64,000 nt of DNA, taken from contig NZ_AUGV01000003.1 of NCBI RefSeq assembly GCF_000422845.1, positions 372,001 to 436,000 on the forward strand, written 5' to 3'. The stretch's first letter is position 1, and each line of letters opens with the position of its first letter. Made by a program: the position numbers and the translations under genes. Of the stretch, positions 20,889-29,653 are shown piece by piece. This stretch comes from Oceanobacter kriegii DSM 6294 (lineage in GTDB: Bacteria > Pseudomonadota > Gammaproteobacteria > Pseudomonadales > Oceanobacteraceae). Under the pieces are notes generated by a model, which saw only the letters and a list, made by a program, of their open reading frames with translations, searched no databases and was not told the DNA's origin.

Positions 20889-22262
20889 ATGAAAACCGTC
20901 AGTCCAGGCCAGAAAAGAGTACGCTGGTATCAATCCCTATACCTCAAGGTGTTTCTCTGGTTTTGGCTGGCGTTGTCGCTGGCAATGGCCGTTGCGGTCG
21001 TGACCAGCGACTGGCTCTCCAACGACTTTATCAAACCCGCCTCCCAGAACGATGCCCGTTTGCTGGTATCGCTGATTGAACGCCAACCCCCGATCATGGC
21101 CGAGGGCCGCATGCTCTGGAGCCAATTGCAGCCCGGCTGGAATCTGGTGTCGGTGCAGGTAAACCGGGTCGGTGAGTTACCCCACGATCTCGAAGAGTTT
21201 GCCGATACCGCGGCGCTGGAAGGCAAGGTGATGTACGGCCAGAACGATGGCTGGCTGATGTTGGGGCCAGTGCAAAGCGGCAATTACCTGTATATGGGGG
21301 TTTCCCGTCAGGCCTGGTCGAACTTCCTCGACGACAACCGTCGCTGGGTGTTGCCGATCGTGGTGTTTGTGGTGGTGACCCTGCTGTGTTTCGCGCTGGT
21401 CTGGAGCCTGACGCACCCAATGCGGCGTTTGCAGCGGGTGGTGCGGCAAATGTCGCAGGGCAACTTCGACGTGTCCGAGCTGGGTGCCGATGAGAACCGT
21501 CACGATGAAATTGGTGTCTTGATCGCTGAAGTGGCCAGCATGGCCGGGGCGACCAACCGGCTGCTGCAAAGCCAACGACAGTTGCTGCGCGATGTCTCCC
21601 ACGAACTGCGCTCGCCGCTTACCCGCTTGCAAATGGCACTGGGCATTGCGCGTAAAAAAGACACCGATGGCATTGTGCTGAAAGAACATGACCGCATTGA
21701 ACGGGCGGTCGAGCAGGTGGATGGTCTGATTGCCCAGATTCTCGATCTGGCGCGGCTGGCACAGCTCAACGCTGGTCAGTTGCAGGCCGAAACCGATAAC
21801 CCGGCCCATCACGTCAAAATCTGGCTGATGGATGCCGAAGTGGAAATAGACGACAAGGGTTTGACCCTCAACACCGATATTCAGGCCGACCTCGATGCCT
21901 GCCACTGGGACTGGATGCTGGTGGAGCGTGCGGTCGACAACCTGCTGCGCAATGCCATCCGTTTTTCGCCAGAAGGTGGTGTGCTGACCCTGAGCGTGCA
22001 ACAGCACGAACGGTGGGTCGAAATCTCGGTTCAGGATCAGGGGCCAGGGGTGCCAGACGACATGCTGGAGCGTATTTTCACGCCATTCACCCAGATTGAC
22101 CCGGCTCGCAGTCCCAAAATCGGCTCTGATTCCGGTTACGGCCTTGGTCTGGCGCTGGTTTATCGCGTGGCCGAACTCCATTCAGGAAATGTATATGCCC
22201 GCAATTGCGAACCGGGACTTAGAGTGACATTACGCTTCCCTGTAGGTACTTCTACCAACTGA
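20889..22262 (+). CDS. Sensor histidine kinase, CpxA-like
   Basis: This encodes 457 residues. Membrane helices lie at about 18-42 and 155-177, enclosing a periplasmic sensor domain of about 110 residues. HAMP follows (LTHPMRRLQRVVRQMSQGNF), then HisKA DVSHELRSPLTRLQ and HATPase with N-box NLLRNAIRF, DQGPGV and GYGLGLALV. The DVSHELRSPLTRLQ box is close to that of E. coli CpxA. It is an operon with the preceding regulator. No CpxP homologue is adjacent. The natural stimulus is not visible. Confidence 0.87.
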   Translation: MKTVSPGQKRVRWYQSLYLKVFLWFWLALSLAMAVAVVTSDWLSNDFIKPASQNDARLLVSLIERQPPIMAEGRMLWSQLQPGWNLVSVQVNRVGELPHDLEEFADTAALEGKVMYGQNDGWLMLGPVQSGNYLYMGVSRQAWSNFLDDNRRWVLPIVVFVVVTLLCFALVWSLTHPMRRLQRVVRQMSQGNFDVSELGADENRHDEIGVLIAEVASMAGATNRLLQSQRQLLRDVSHELRSPLTRLQMALGIARKKDTDGIVLKEHDRIERAVEQVDGLIAQILDLARLAQLNAGQLQAETDNPAHHVKIWLMDAEVEIDDKGLTLNTDIQADLDACHWDWMLVERAVDNLLRNAIRFSPEGGVLTLSVQQHERWVEISVQDQGPGVPDDMLERIFTPFTQIDPARSPKIGSDSGYGLGLALVYRVAELHSGNVYARNCEPGLRVTLRFPVGTSTN

Positions 22263-22435
22263 GCTGTGAAAAATGGGCATAAATGTCTGTTCTGCTTATA
22301 GTCACCATTTCCATTGATTTAGTGGAAAAGCCAATTTCTTTTTGTTATTAAAGATGCCCCTCTTTGCCCGCTGTCCAGTTAGACAATGGTGTTAGGCAGC
22401 GGTCGTGAGGTATTCACAACACAAAAAACGACTGG

Positions 22436-23710
22436 ATGAGCACTATGTCAGAAGATTTCAAGCAAGCAGCTCTGGATTACCATCAATTTCCAAAGCCAGG
22501 CAAAATCAGCGTTGAGCTGAGCACGCCTGCAGCGACCTCTCGCGACCTGTCACTGGCCTACAGCCCAGGTGTGGCTGAGCCGGTAAAGGAAATTGCCGCC
22601 GATCCTGAGAATGCCTACAAATACACCGCCAAGGGTAACCTGGTTGCCGTAATTTCTGACGGTACTGCAATTCTGGGTCTGGGCGACCTGGGTCCACTGG
22701 CTTCCAAGCCAGTAATGGAAGGTAAATCCCTGCTGTTCAAGCGTTTCGCTGGCGTTGACTCCATCGATATCGAAGTGGAAAGCGAAAGCCCACAAGCGTT
22801 CATCGACACCGTTCGTCGCATTGCCAACACCTTCGGTGGCATCAACCTGGAAGACATCAAGGCTCCTGAGTGCTTCGAAATCGAACGCACCCTGATCGAG
22901 CAGTGTGACATTCCGGTATTCCATGACGACCAGCATGGTACTGCGATTGTGACCGTTGCCGGTGCCCTGAACGCACTGGAAGTGGTTGGCAAGAAGATCG
23001 AAGACGCCAAAATGGCCGTACTGGGCGCTGGCGCTGCAGCGATCTCCTGCTCCAAGCTGATGATCCTGGCCGGTATGAAGCCAGAAAACATCTTCATGTG
23101 TGACCGTAAAGGCGTGATCCACAGCGGTCGTGACGACCTGAACCAGTACAAGTCCATGTTCGCTGTTGATACCGACAAGCGCACCATCGACGACGCACTG
23201 AACGGTGCCGACATCTTCCTGGGTCTGTCTGGTCCAAACATGGTAACTGGCGAACAGATCGCTACCATGGCTGAAAACCCGATCATCTTCGCTTGTGCCA
23301 ACCCTGTTCCGGAAATCATGCCGGAAGTCGTTGCTGAAGCTCGTCCAGACGCCATCATGGCAACTGGCCGTTCTGACTACCCTAACCAGGTAAACAACGT
23401 ACTGGGCTTCCCATTCATCTTCCGTGGTGCTCTGGACGTACGTGCCAAGCGCATCAACGAAGAAATGAAACTGGCTGCTGCCAAGGCACTGGCTGCGCTG
23501 GCGAAAGAGCCTGTGACTCAGGAAGTTCTGGACGCTTACGGTCTGGATGCTCTGGAATTCGGCAAGGACTACATCATTCCTAAAGCCGTTGATTCCCGTC
23601 TGCTGGGCGTGGTTGCTGGTGCGGTTGCACAAGCTGCTATCGACACTGGTGTGGCAAAGGTTTCCGAACTGCCTGCCAACTACCCACTGAAGTCCATCGC
23701 TGACGTTTGA
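22436..23710 (+). CDS. Malic enzyme, short form
   Basis: It catalyses oxidative decarboxylation of malate to pyruvate with NAD(P)+. The protein is 424 residues. The N-terminal malic domain has LSLAYSPGVAEPV, KYTAKGNLVAVISDG and GINLEDIKAPECF. The NAD-binding part has FHDDQHGTAIVT, a Rossmann LGAGAAAISC and ATGRSDYPNQVNNVLGFPF. It resembles E. coli MaeB but lacks the C-terminal phosphotransacetylase-like domain that makes MaeB about 760 residues. Start 22436 or the in-frame ATG at 22445 are both plausible. Codon choice is more uniform than in its neighbours, consistent with high expression. It is followed by a terminator. Confidence 0.92.
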   Translation: MSTMSEDFKQAALDYHQFPKPGKISVELSTPAATSRDLSLAYSPGVAEPVKEIAADPENAYKYTAKGNLVAVISDGTAILGLGDLGPLASKPVMEGKSLLFKRFAGVDSIDIEVESESPQAFIDTVRRIANTFGGINLEDIKAPECFEIERTLIEQCDIPVFHDDQHGTAIVTVAGALNALEVVGKKIEDAKMAVLGAGAAAISCSKLMILAGMKPENIFMCDRKGVIHSGRDDLNQYKSMFAVDTDKRTIDDALNGADIFLGLSGPNMVTGEQIATMAENPIIFACANPVPEIMPEVVAEARPDAIMATGRSDYPNQVNNVLGFPFIFRGALDVRAKRINEEMKLAAAKALAALAKEPVTQEVLDAYGLDALEFGKDYIIPKAVDSRLLGVVAGAVAQAAIDTGVAKVSELPANYPLKSIADV

Positions 23711-23734
23711 TCCGCGACCTGACTTTCGGGTAAT

Positions 23735-23768
23735 AAAAAACCGCCCCTCGTAAGAGTGGCGGTTTTTT
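23735..23768 (+). terminator. Intrinsic terminator after malic enzyme gene
   Basis: An 11-bp stem AAAAAACCGCC/GGCGGTTTTTT (23735-23745 with 23758-23768), with inner pairing of CCTC and GAG, ends in a T tract. It could act on both strands because A and T runs flank it. Confidence 0.92.
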
Positions 23769-23818
23769 TGTGTCTGGCATTCAGGATGTTGATCGTCAGA
23801 CGCCAGACGCCAGGGCAA

Positions 23819-24700
23819 TTACACGCCGTAACGCTGCTTCAGGGCGTTGATACGGTCAGGCAGAGGTGGGTGGGACGCTGCCAGTGCAGACAGCTTGCCT
23901 TCACCACGAATACCAAAGGCCACCAGTTCGCCGTTCAGTTCGGACGGTTGGTCATAGGCGTCTTGCAACGCCGCCAGTGCACTGATCATAGCCACCGGGC
24001 TGACCAGGTCGGCACCGGCGATATCGGCACGGTACTCACGACGACGGCTGAACCAGGCGACAATGAACGAGGCCAGAATACCCAGCACCAGTTCGGAAAC
24101 CAGAGTCGCAACGAAGAAACCAATGCCAGGGCCGTCTTCGTTCTTCAGAATCGCCTTGTCGACGAAGTTACCGATGATGCGGGCGAAGAACATCACAAAA
24201 GCGTTCACTACACCCTGAATCAGCGCCAGCGTCACCATGTCACCGTTGGCCACGTGACCAATCTCGTGGCCCAGCACGGCTTTTACCTGTTCCTTGTCCA
24301 TGCGTTGCAGCAAACCGGTGGAAACCGCCACCAGTGCGTCGTTCCTGTTCCAGCCGGTGGCAAAAGCGTTAGGCGCCGAAGAAGCAAAAATACCCACTTC
24401 CGGGGTTTTGATACCGGCTTTCTGAGACAGCTCCTGTACCGTGCTCAGCAACCATTGTTCACCGGCGTTCTGCGGTGAGTCGATGATTTGCACGTTCATG
24501 CCTTTCTTGGCCATCCACTTGGACAGCAGCAAGGAAATAAACGAGCCGACCATGCCGAACACCAGACAGAACACCAGCAAGGCGCCGAAGTTCAGCCCCT
24601 GGGCATTCATATAGCCTTCGAAGCCCAGTAATCGCAGCGTAATGCTGGCAATAAAAATAACGGCCAGGTTAGTGGCCAGGAATAATGCAATGCGCAACAT
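23819..24700 (-). CDS. htpX: Membrane zinc protease HtpX
   Basis: This encodes 293 residues. Two N-terminal and two central membrane helices flank the cytoplasmic active site [13 protein letters not shown] (HExxH), with the third ligand Glu in the [10 protein letters not shown] region. [20 protein letters not shown] is strongly conserved in the family. HtpX works with FtsH in inner-membrane protein quality control and in E. coli is under Cpx control; a CpxRA-like pair lies 2 kb away. GGGAGAATCCGCTC precedes the ATG at 24700. Confidence 0.95.
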   Translation of the reverse strand: MLRIALFLATNLAVIFIASITLRLLGFEGYMNAQGLNFGALLVFCLVFGMVGSFISLLLSKWMAKKGMNVQIIDSPQNAGEQWLLSTVQELSQKAGIKTPEVGIFASSAPNAFATGWNRNDALVAVSTGLLQRMDKEQVKAVLGHEIGHVANGDMVTLALIQGVVNAFVMFFARIIGNFVDKAILKNEDGPGIGFFVATLVSELVLGILASFIVAWFSRRREYRADIAGADLVSPVAMISALAALQDAYDQPSELNGELVAFGIRGEGKLSALAASHPPLPDRINALKQRYGV

Positions 24701-24801
24701 GAGCGGATTCTCCCGAGTTGTTATAAGCGCTTAATCACGAAATCTATGACTATAAAATTGAGTCTTTTACTGCGGAATTCAAGTGGAATTTGATGATGCC
24801 T

Positions 24802-24857
24802 GTCGCTACACCGTAGCGACCGTCGATTCTCAGGGGAAATAGACGTTTTCCCCTGAG
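24802..24857. other. Two strong adjacent hairpins in the htpX-thiamine spacer
   Basis: GTCGCTAC/GTAGCGAC (24802-24809 with 24813-24820, 3-nt loop) is followed by an 11-bp stem CTCAGGGGAAA/TTTCCCCTGAG (24829-24839 with 24847-24857). They precede the predicted riboswitch promoter. Neither has a long T tract; the role is unknown. Confidence 0.6.
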
Positions 24858-24881
24858 AGTGTGTACAACCCTGTATAAATC

Positions 24882-24909
24882 TTGGCCTATCGGCCGAAAA
24901 CTGTATAAT
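24882..24909 (+). promoter_or_regulatory. Predicted sigma-70 promoter of the thiamine operon
   Basis: A perfect -10 TATAAT at 24904-24909 is preceded by a weak -35 TTGGCC at 24882-24887 with 16-bp spacing. Transcription would begin within a few bases of the riboswitch P1 stem, which fits the usual layout. Confidence 0.6.
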
Positions 24910-24911
24910 TG

Positions 24912-25009
24912 CGCCCGTCCCAGGGGGTGGCTCGCTTTGTAGCCTGAGACTTGCCATCGGCATAAACCCCTAGAACCTGATCCGGTTAGTACCGGCGTAG
25001 GAATGGGCG
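24912..25009 (+). ncRNA. TPP riboswitch (THI element)
   Basis: The conserved THI-box parts are all present in order: GGGGGTGGC, the CTGAGA loop, ACCCCTAGAACCTGATC, then GGTTAGTACCGGCGTAGGAA. P1 can form between CGCCC (24912-24916) and GGGCG (25005-25009). It lies 117 nt upstream of the TonB receptor start. No intrinsic terminator is obvious downstream. TCTCCTTT at about 25090-25097 could pair with the AAAGAGGA ribosome site at 25108-25115, so control is probably at translation start. Confidence 0.95.
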
Positions 25010-25125
25010 AGTGTCGCAGCTCTGCGGCAGTTCGGTTTCTTCTAGCGGTTGCCTGACGCAATCACCTACGCAGTTCCGTCTGAACCGGGTCTCCTTTTGC
25101 TCAGTATTAAAGAGGATTGACCCCA

Positions 25126-27273
25126 GTGAAGTTCCAGAAATCTCCCCTGTTAGTGGCACTGACTGCCGCCGTTGTCTTGCCCGTTCAGGCAAGCACTGTG
25201 GATAACATTGAGGAAGAAGTGGTGGTGACCGCCGACTTCCGTCAGGCCGATGTGCAAACCATTCCGGAAGCCACCACCGTGGTTGGCGAGGCAGCCATTG
25301 AAGAACGTTCCGCCGATCATCTGGAAAGCGTGCTGTCGCTTGCCCCCAACGTGAACTTCAGCTCCGGCGCGTCCCGTGGCCGTTACTACCAGATTCGTGG
25401 CATTGGTGAGCGCAGCCAGTTTGTCGACCCGGTGAACCCGTCGGTGGGTTTGCGCGTGGACGGCATCGACATGACCGGTTTGGGTGGTGGTGCTGGCCTG
25501 TTTGATGTGCAGCAGGTGGAAGTGTTACGTGGCCCGCAAGGCACCCGGTTTGGTGCCAACGCACTGGCCGGCATGATCAACATTGAAAGCAACGCCCCGA
25601 CCGATGAATTTGAAGGCATGGTCAGCGGCAAGCTTGGCAACTACAACACCCGCGCCCTGGGTGCGGCGGTATCCGGTGCGGTATCCGACAAGGTGAAACT
25701 GCGTCTGGCGGCCCACAAAAACACCTCCGATGGCTACATGCGCAATGCGTATCTGGATCGCGACGATACCCAGAACATCGACGAGCAACTGCTGCGTCTG
25801 AAAGCCGCGGTGGAGCTGAATGCCCGTAACCAGCTCGATCTGACCCTGCTGCGTATCAACGTGGATAACGGCTATGACGGTTTCTCGCTGGATAACACCC
25901 GTACCACCTACTCCGATGAGCCGGGCAAGGACGTGCAGAACACCAACGCTGCTGCACTGACCTGGACTTCCGAAGCCGCTGACGCCTTCGACCTGCGCGT
26001 TCATCTGTCTGGCAGCAACTCGGATACCGAATACAGCTACGACGAAGACTGGGCCTACGGCCAGTACATCTGGATGTCTGACGACCCTGTGTATACACCG
26101 GACCCGTGTGACACCACCCAGGGGGAATGTCTGGCCGATGCAGATGGCTACTCGTCTACCGACCGTTACCTGCGTGATTACCAGCGTCGTGAACTGGACC
26201 TGCGCCTGACCTCATCCGAGCAAGGTCGTCTGTTTGGCGATAGCACCGATTGGGTGGTGGGCTACTACCGCATGAGCCGGGACGAATCACTGGATCGTGA
26301 ATATACCTGGACGGGCCCGTTCGATAGCGAACTGGAAACCGCGTCCCAGGCGCTTTACGGTGAGCTGAGCAGCGTCATCAATGAACAGCTGAGTCTGACT
26401 CTGGGCTTGCGTGCCGAGCGCTGGTCGACCGACTACAACGACAGCAACAGCATTGATGAAGATCGCACCGAGAACTTGTGGGGCGGCAAAATCACGGCTG
26501 AATACCTGCTCAACGAGAACCAGCTGGCCTATGCCTCGTTGGCCCGTGGTTTCAAAGCCGGTGGCGTCAACACCGACCCGGATATCAGCGAGGCCAACCG
26601 CACCTTCGATACCGAATACAACTACGCCTGGGAAGCCGGTCTGAAATCCAGCAGTCTCAACGACCGCCTGCAGACTCGTGTTGCCGCGTTTTATATCCTG
26701 CGCAAGGACCAGCAGGTGAAAAGTTCGTATGCGATACCAAACGACACCGGTGGTTTTACCTTCCAGGATTACCTCGCCAACGCGGCTGAAGGTCAGAACT
26801 ACGGTGTGGAAGTGGAGTTCGATCTGGCACTGTCCGAGCAAGTCGACTGGGCCTTCTCCGGTGGTTACCTGAAAACCGAATTCCTCGATTATCAGTACGA
26901 AACCGACGATGGCACCTTCAGCATGAACGGACGCGAGCAGGCTCAGTCGCCGGAATACAGCTTCACCAACCGTCTGAACTACCTGCTGGGCAACGGCTTC
27001 AGCCTGACGGTAGAGCAGGAAGCCAAGGACAGCTTCTACCTGTCCGACAGCCATAACGAAAAATCCAGCGCCTACCAGCTGTGGCATGCTCGCATTGGCT
27101 ACGATGCCAGCCAGTGGCAACTGGCGCTGTATGGCCGTAACCTGACCAACGTCGATTACGAAGTGCGTGGTTTCCACTTCGGTAACGACCCGCGTGATGG
27201 CTATACCAATGAACGCTGGGTGCAGTACGGCACCCCACGGTTGTTTGGCGTAGAAGGCAAATACTACTTCTGA
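25126..27273 (+). CDS. TonB-dependent outer-membrane receptor, predicted thiamine uptake
   Basis: This encodes 715 residues. The signal peptide (LVALTAAVVLPVQA) is followed by a TonB-box-like EEEVVVTADFR, a plug domain with YQIRGIGERS and QVEVLRGPQGTRFGANALAG, and a 22-strand-type barrel ending in YGTPRLFGVEGKYYF with the C-terminal Phe typical of porin-like barrels. AGAGGA lies 10 nt before the GTG at 25126. The substrate is inferred from the TPP riboswitch in its leader and the thiamine genes behind it: thiamine or a phosphorylated or precursor form. Confidence 0.9.
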   Translation: MKFQKSPLLVALTAAVVLPVQASTVDNIEEEVVVTADFRQADVQTIPEATTVVGEAAIEERSADHLESVLSLAPNVNFSSGASRGRYYQIRGIGERSQFVDPVNPSVGLRVDGIDMTGLGGGAGLFDVQQVEVLRGPQGTRFGANALAGMINIESNAPTDEFEGMVSGKLGNYNTRALGAAVSGAVSDKVKLRLAAHKNTSDGYMRNAYLDRDDTQNIDEQLLRLKAAVELNARNQLDLTLLRINVDNGYDGFSLDNTRTTYSDEPGKDVQNTNAAALTWTSEAADAFDLRVHLSGSNSDTEYSYDEDWAYGQYIWMSDDPVYTPDPCDTTQGECLADADGYSSTDRYLRDYQRRELDLRLTSSEQGRLFGDSTDWVVGYYRMSRDESLDREYTWTGPFDSELETASQALYGELSSVINEQLSLTLGLRAERWSTDYNDSNSIDEDRTENLWGGKITAEYLLNENQLAYASLARGFKAGGVNTDPDISEANRTFDTEYNYAWEAGLKSSSLNDRLQTRVAAFYILRKDQQVKSSYAIPNDTGGFTFQDYLANAAEGQNYGVEVEFDLALSEQVDWAFSGGYLKTEFLDYQYETDDGTFSMNGREQAQSPEYSFTNRLNYLLGNGFSLTVEQEAKDSFYLSDSHNEKSSAYQLWHARIGYDASQWQLALYGRNLTNVDYEVRGFHFGNDPRDGYTNERWVQYGTPRLFGVEGKYYF

Positions 27274-27357
27274 TGCGGAATCAGACGCCCGGCGGGAGGC
27301 AGACTGCCAGCCAGCCGGGCAACTCATCGATACACCCAACCTTGCAAGGAGCCCGCT

Positions 27358-27627
27358 ATGGAGCTTTCCGTTGATATCAGCAAATACCCACTGGCTGACG
27401 AATACAAACCGGCCATCAAGGCGTTTATCGAACGCTTGCAAGCGGTAGAAGGCCTGGTGGTGGAGTGCAACACCATGAGCACTCAGGTGTTTGGTGAATA
27501 CGATCTGGTGATGAACACCATCAGCGCCGAAATGAAGCGCTCGTTCGAAACCTACGGCAAGGCCATCTTTGTCTACAAGATGATCCCGGGGGTTAACCTC
27601 GATCCTGCACTGAAACCCCACGGCTGA
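27358..27627 (+). CDS. YkoF/MTH1187-like thiamine-binding protein
   Basis: This is a small 89-residue protein with a ferredoxin-like pattern: MELSVDISKYPLADEY at the start, then FIERLQAVEGLVVECNTMST, FGEYDLVMNTI and a C-terminal YGKAIFVYKMIPG. YkoF of Bacillus binds the thiamine or HMP moiety, and related single-domain proteins occur in thiamine loci. A CAAGGAG lies before the ATG. It sits between the receptor and pnuT in a TPP-riboswitch operon. Function as a cytoplasmic binding or carrier protein is inferred. Confidence 0.82.
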   Translation: MELSVDISKYPLADEYKPAIKAFIERLQAVEGLVVECNTMSTQVFGEYDLVMNTISAEMKRSFETYGKAIFVYKMIPGVNLDPALKPHG

Positions 27628-27650
27628 TTTCTCCACCCCGGATACTGACT

Positions 27651-28310
27651 ATGACTGATATCGTAAATGCCATCATTGAAGGCTTTGCCGCACAGAGCAT
27701 GGCCGAATGGATTGCTGTGATTCTCGGCGTTGCCTATCTGGTGTTCGCCATGCGCCAGAGTAACCTCTGCTGGTATGCCGCGTTTGGCAGTACCGCCATT
27801 TTCAGCTGGCTGTTCTGGGATGTCAGTCTGGTGATGGAATCGGCGCTCAATGTCTACTATCTGGTCATGGCGGTATACGGCTGGTGGGCCTGGCGCTCGG
27901 GCAGTAACAGCGGCGGCGGTGCGGCCTCAAACGTCGATTCAACACCACTGCCGGTACAAAGCTGGGGCTTTAAACAGCATGGACTGGTGCTGCTGGCGAT
28001 CGCCGTACTGACCTTTACCAGCGGCTATTTGCTGACGGAAAACACCTCGGCGGCGCTGCCGTATCTGGATTCCTTCACCACCTGGGGGGCAGTGATTACC
28101 ACCTGGATGGTGACCCGCAAGGTACTGGAAAACTGGATCTACTGGGTCGTAATCGACGCCGTGGCGATTTACCTGTACATCGACCGCGGTCTGTACCCAA
28201 CCGCCTTCCTGATGGCCATTTACGTGGTACTGGCAGTGGGCGGCTTCTGGCTGTGGCTGAAAGATTACCGCAGTCAGCAGGATGACCTGGCGCTGGGTCA
28301 GTCAGCCTGA
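27651..28310 (+). CDS. pnuT: PnuT-type thiamine transporter (PnuC family)
   Basis: This encodes 219 residues with about seven predicted membrane helices. It belongs to the PnuC facilitator family: the N-terminal VILGVAYLVFAMRQSNLCWYAA, YYLVMAVYGWWAWR and the C-terminal KVLENWIYWVVIDAVAIYLY match the family's aromatic-rich core. PnuC members import nicotinamide riboside, and PnuT members in TPP-regulated operons import thiamine. Assignment to PnuT rests on context (riboswitch, YkoF-like gene, kinase). It lies 23 bp after the YkoF-like gene. Confidence 0.88.
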   Translation: MTDIVNAIIEGFAAQSMAEWIAVILGVAYLVFAMRQSNLCWYAAFGSTAIFSWLFWDVSLVMESALNVYYLVMAVYGWWAWRSGSNSGGGAASNVDSTPLPVQSWGFKQHGLVLLAIAVLTFTSGYLLTENTSAALPYLDSFTTWGAVITTWMVTRKVLENWIYWVVIDAVAIYLYIDRGLYPTAFLMAIYVVLAVGGFWLWLKDYRSQQDDLALGQSA

Positions 28311-28320
28311 TATCGACTGG

Positions 28321-29229
28321 ATGCCTTCTTCTACTCTGCTGTCCGCGCAGCAAGCCGCTTCCAGCACACACCAGTCGGCTGACGTGTTGTCTGGGGTGTT
28401 GTCTGACTGGAGACTCTGGCAGTTGCTTGAACAGGCGCCGCAGCCCAATCAGCTGCGGCCACTGTGCGGCGGCCTGACCAACCAGAGCTGGTTGCTCAGC
28501 GTTAACGAACAGCGCTGGGTAATCCGCATCAACGCCGCCAACTCCGGCGATCTGGATATCCGTCGCGACCACGAATACTTCATTCAGCAACGGGCGGCGG
28601 AAGCCGGTCTGGCACCGCGAGTGTTGTACCGCTGCCCGGACGATATCTACTGGATTGTGGAATACCTCGACGGCCCGTCGCTACGCGACGTGCTGAAACA
28701 GGGGCATCAGCCGTGGCCGCAGCTGCAACAACGTCTGCACAGACTGCATGACCTGCCGCTGACCAGCGAATGGCATTTCGGTCTGGAAGTGATGGACGTG
28801 TGCGCCAAGGCCGAGGTGTACTGGCAGGCCATTGAACAGCGTCTGGAAGGGCGCTGGAACAGCGACTGGCAGCAGCTCAAACAGCAACTGCAAGCGGGCA
28901 TGGCCGAACTGCCCGGGCCGGAGCGTTCGCTGTGCCATATGGACCCCAATCCGGACAACTGGAAGTGGTCGAACAACCAATGGCGACTGATCGACTGGGA
29001 GTACGCCACGGTAGGTCACCCGCTGTGGGACATCGCCAGTCTGGTGCAGATGTCGGAAGGCAACCCTGCCGAACAAGCCATGCTGCTGGTCGATCTTGGC
29101 ATCGATCCGGAACAGCCTGACTGGCAACAAGCCAACCGTCAGTTGGCCTGTCTGAACAGCCTCTGGTACGGCGCCCAGGGCATCTGGAATGCCCGTGAGC
29201 TGCGCACCGCACTGCAATCCCTGGTCTGA
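28321..29229 (+). CDS. APH-fold kinase, predicted thiamine kinase (ThiK-like)
   Basis: This encodes 302 residues. It has a choline/aminoglycoside kinase fold: the nucleotide loop region LCGGLTNQSWLL, catalytic CHMDPNPDNW and the metal-binding LIDWEYATVGHPLWDIA. E. coli ThiK has the same fold and phosphorylates thiamine. The position after pnuT in a TPP-riboswitch operon supports trapping of imported thiamine as thiamine phosphate. The frame is open to 28282, overlapping pnuT; I chose the ATG at 28321, which leaves 10 bp. It is convergent with the DUF2782 gene, 1 bp apart. Confidence 0.83.
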   Translation: MPSSTLLSAQQAASSTHQSADVLSGVLSDWRLWQLLEQAPQPNQLRPLCGGLTNQSWLLSVNEQRWVIRINAANSGDLDIRRDHEYFIQQRAAEAGLAPRVLYRCPDDIYWIVEYLDGPSLRDVLKQGHQPWPQLQQRLHRLHDLPLTSEWHFGLEVMDVCAKAEVYWQAIEQRLEGRWNSDWQQLKQQLQAGMAELPGPERSLCHMDPNPDNWKWSNNQWRLIDWEYATVGHPLWDIASLVQMSEGNPAEQAMLLVDLGIDPEQPDWQQANRQLACLNSLWYGAQGIWNARELRTALQSLV

Positions 29230-29230
29230 C

Positions 29231-29542
29231 TTACCAGCGGAAAATCACCCACTTGGGCACCACCACATCGGGGTTGTCCCGGCGCATCAGGTTCTGGTCG
29301 TCATCCGGTGACGGCACCAGATAGTAAGGCTTGCCGACCTTCGGCTGCACCTTGATTTCAACCAGTTCACCGTTCACCCGGAATTCGTAATAGGTGTTGT
29401 CGCCATCGTTGCGGATGGTCACGGTTTCTTCGGTTGAGCCGGCCGCGTGCGCAGGCATCACGACCGTCGCCAATGGCAGGCAGCAAGCCAGCGAAAAGAG
29501 TAACGTCCGTGCGTTACGAGCCAGACGATTGTTGGTCTTCAT
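29231..29542 (-). CDS. DUF2782 family periplasmic protein
   Basis: This encodes 103 residues. A signal peptide (LLFSLACCLPLATVVMPAHA) precedes a short domain with YYEFRVNGELVEIKVQPKVGKPYYLV, then RRDNPDVVVPKWVIFRW. Small proteins of this type are commonly found beside polA in gammaproteobacteria, as here, and no function is established. It is divergent from polA with 111 bp between the starts. Confidence 0.8.
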   Translation of the reverse strand: MKTNNRLARNARTLLFSLACCLPLATVVMPAHAAGSTEETVTIRNDGDNTYYEFRVNGELVEIKVQPKVGKPYYLVPSPDDDQNLMRRDNPDVVVPKWVIFRW

Positions 29543-29653
29543 GTTAGGATGCCCTTCAATTTAAAGCTTCGATTTATTGTATGTGGCCTTGCTCAGCAAC
29601 CCCAGTGCTTTGATCAATATCTGCCACATACCGTGACTTCCCAGGTATTTTCT

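Noticed and set aside
22550-23818. Minus-strand open frame of 422 codons opposite the malic enzyme gene
   Set aside because: It has low-complexity shadow composition, is antisense to a conserved enzyme and shows no domain.
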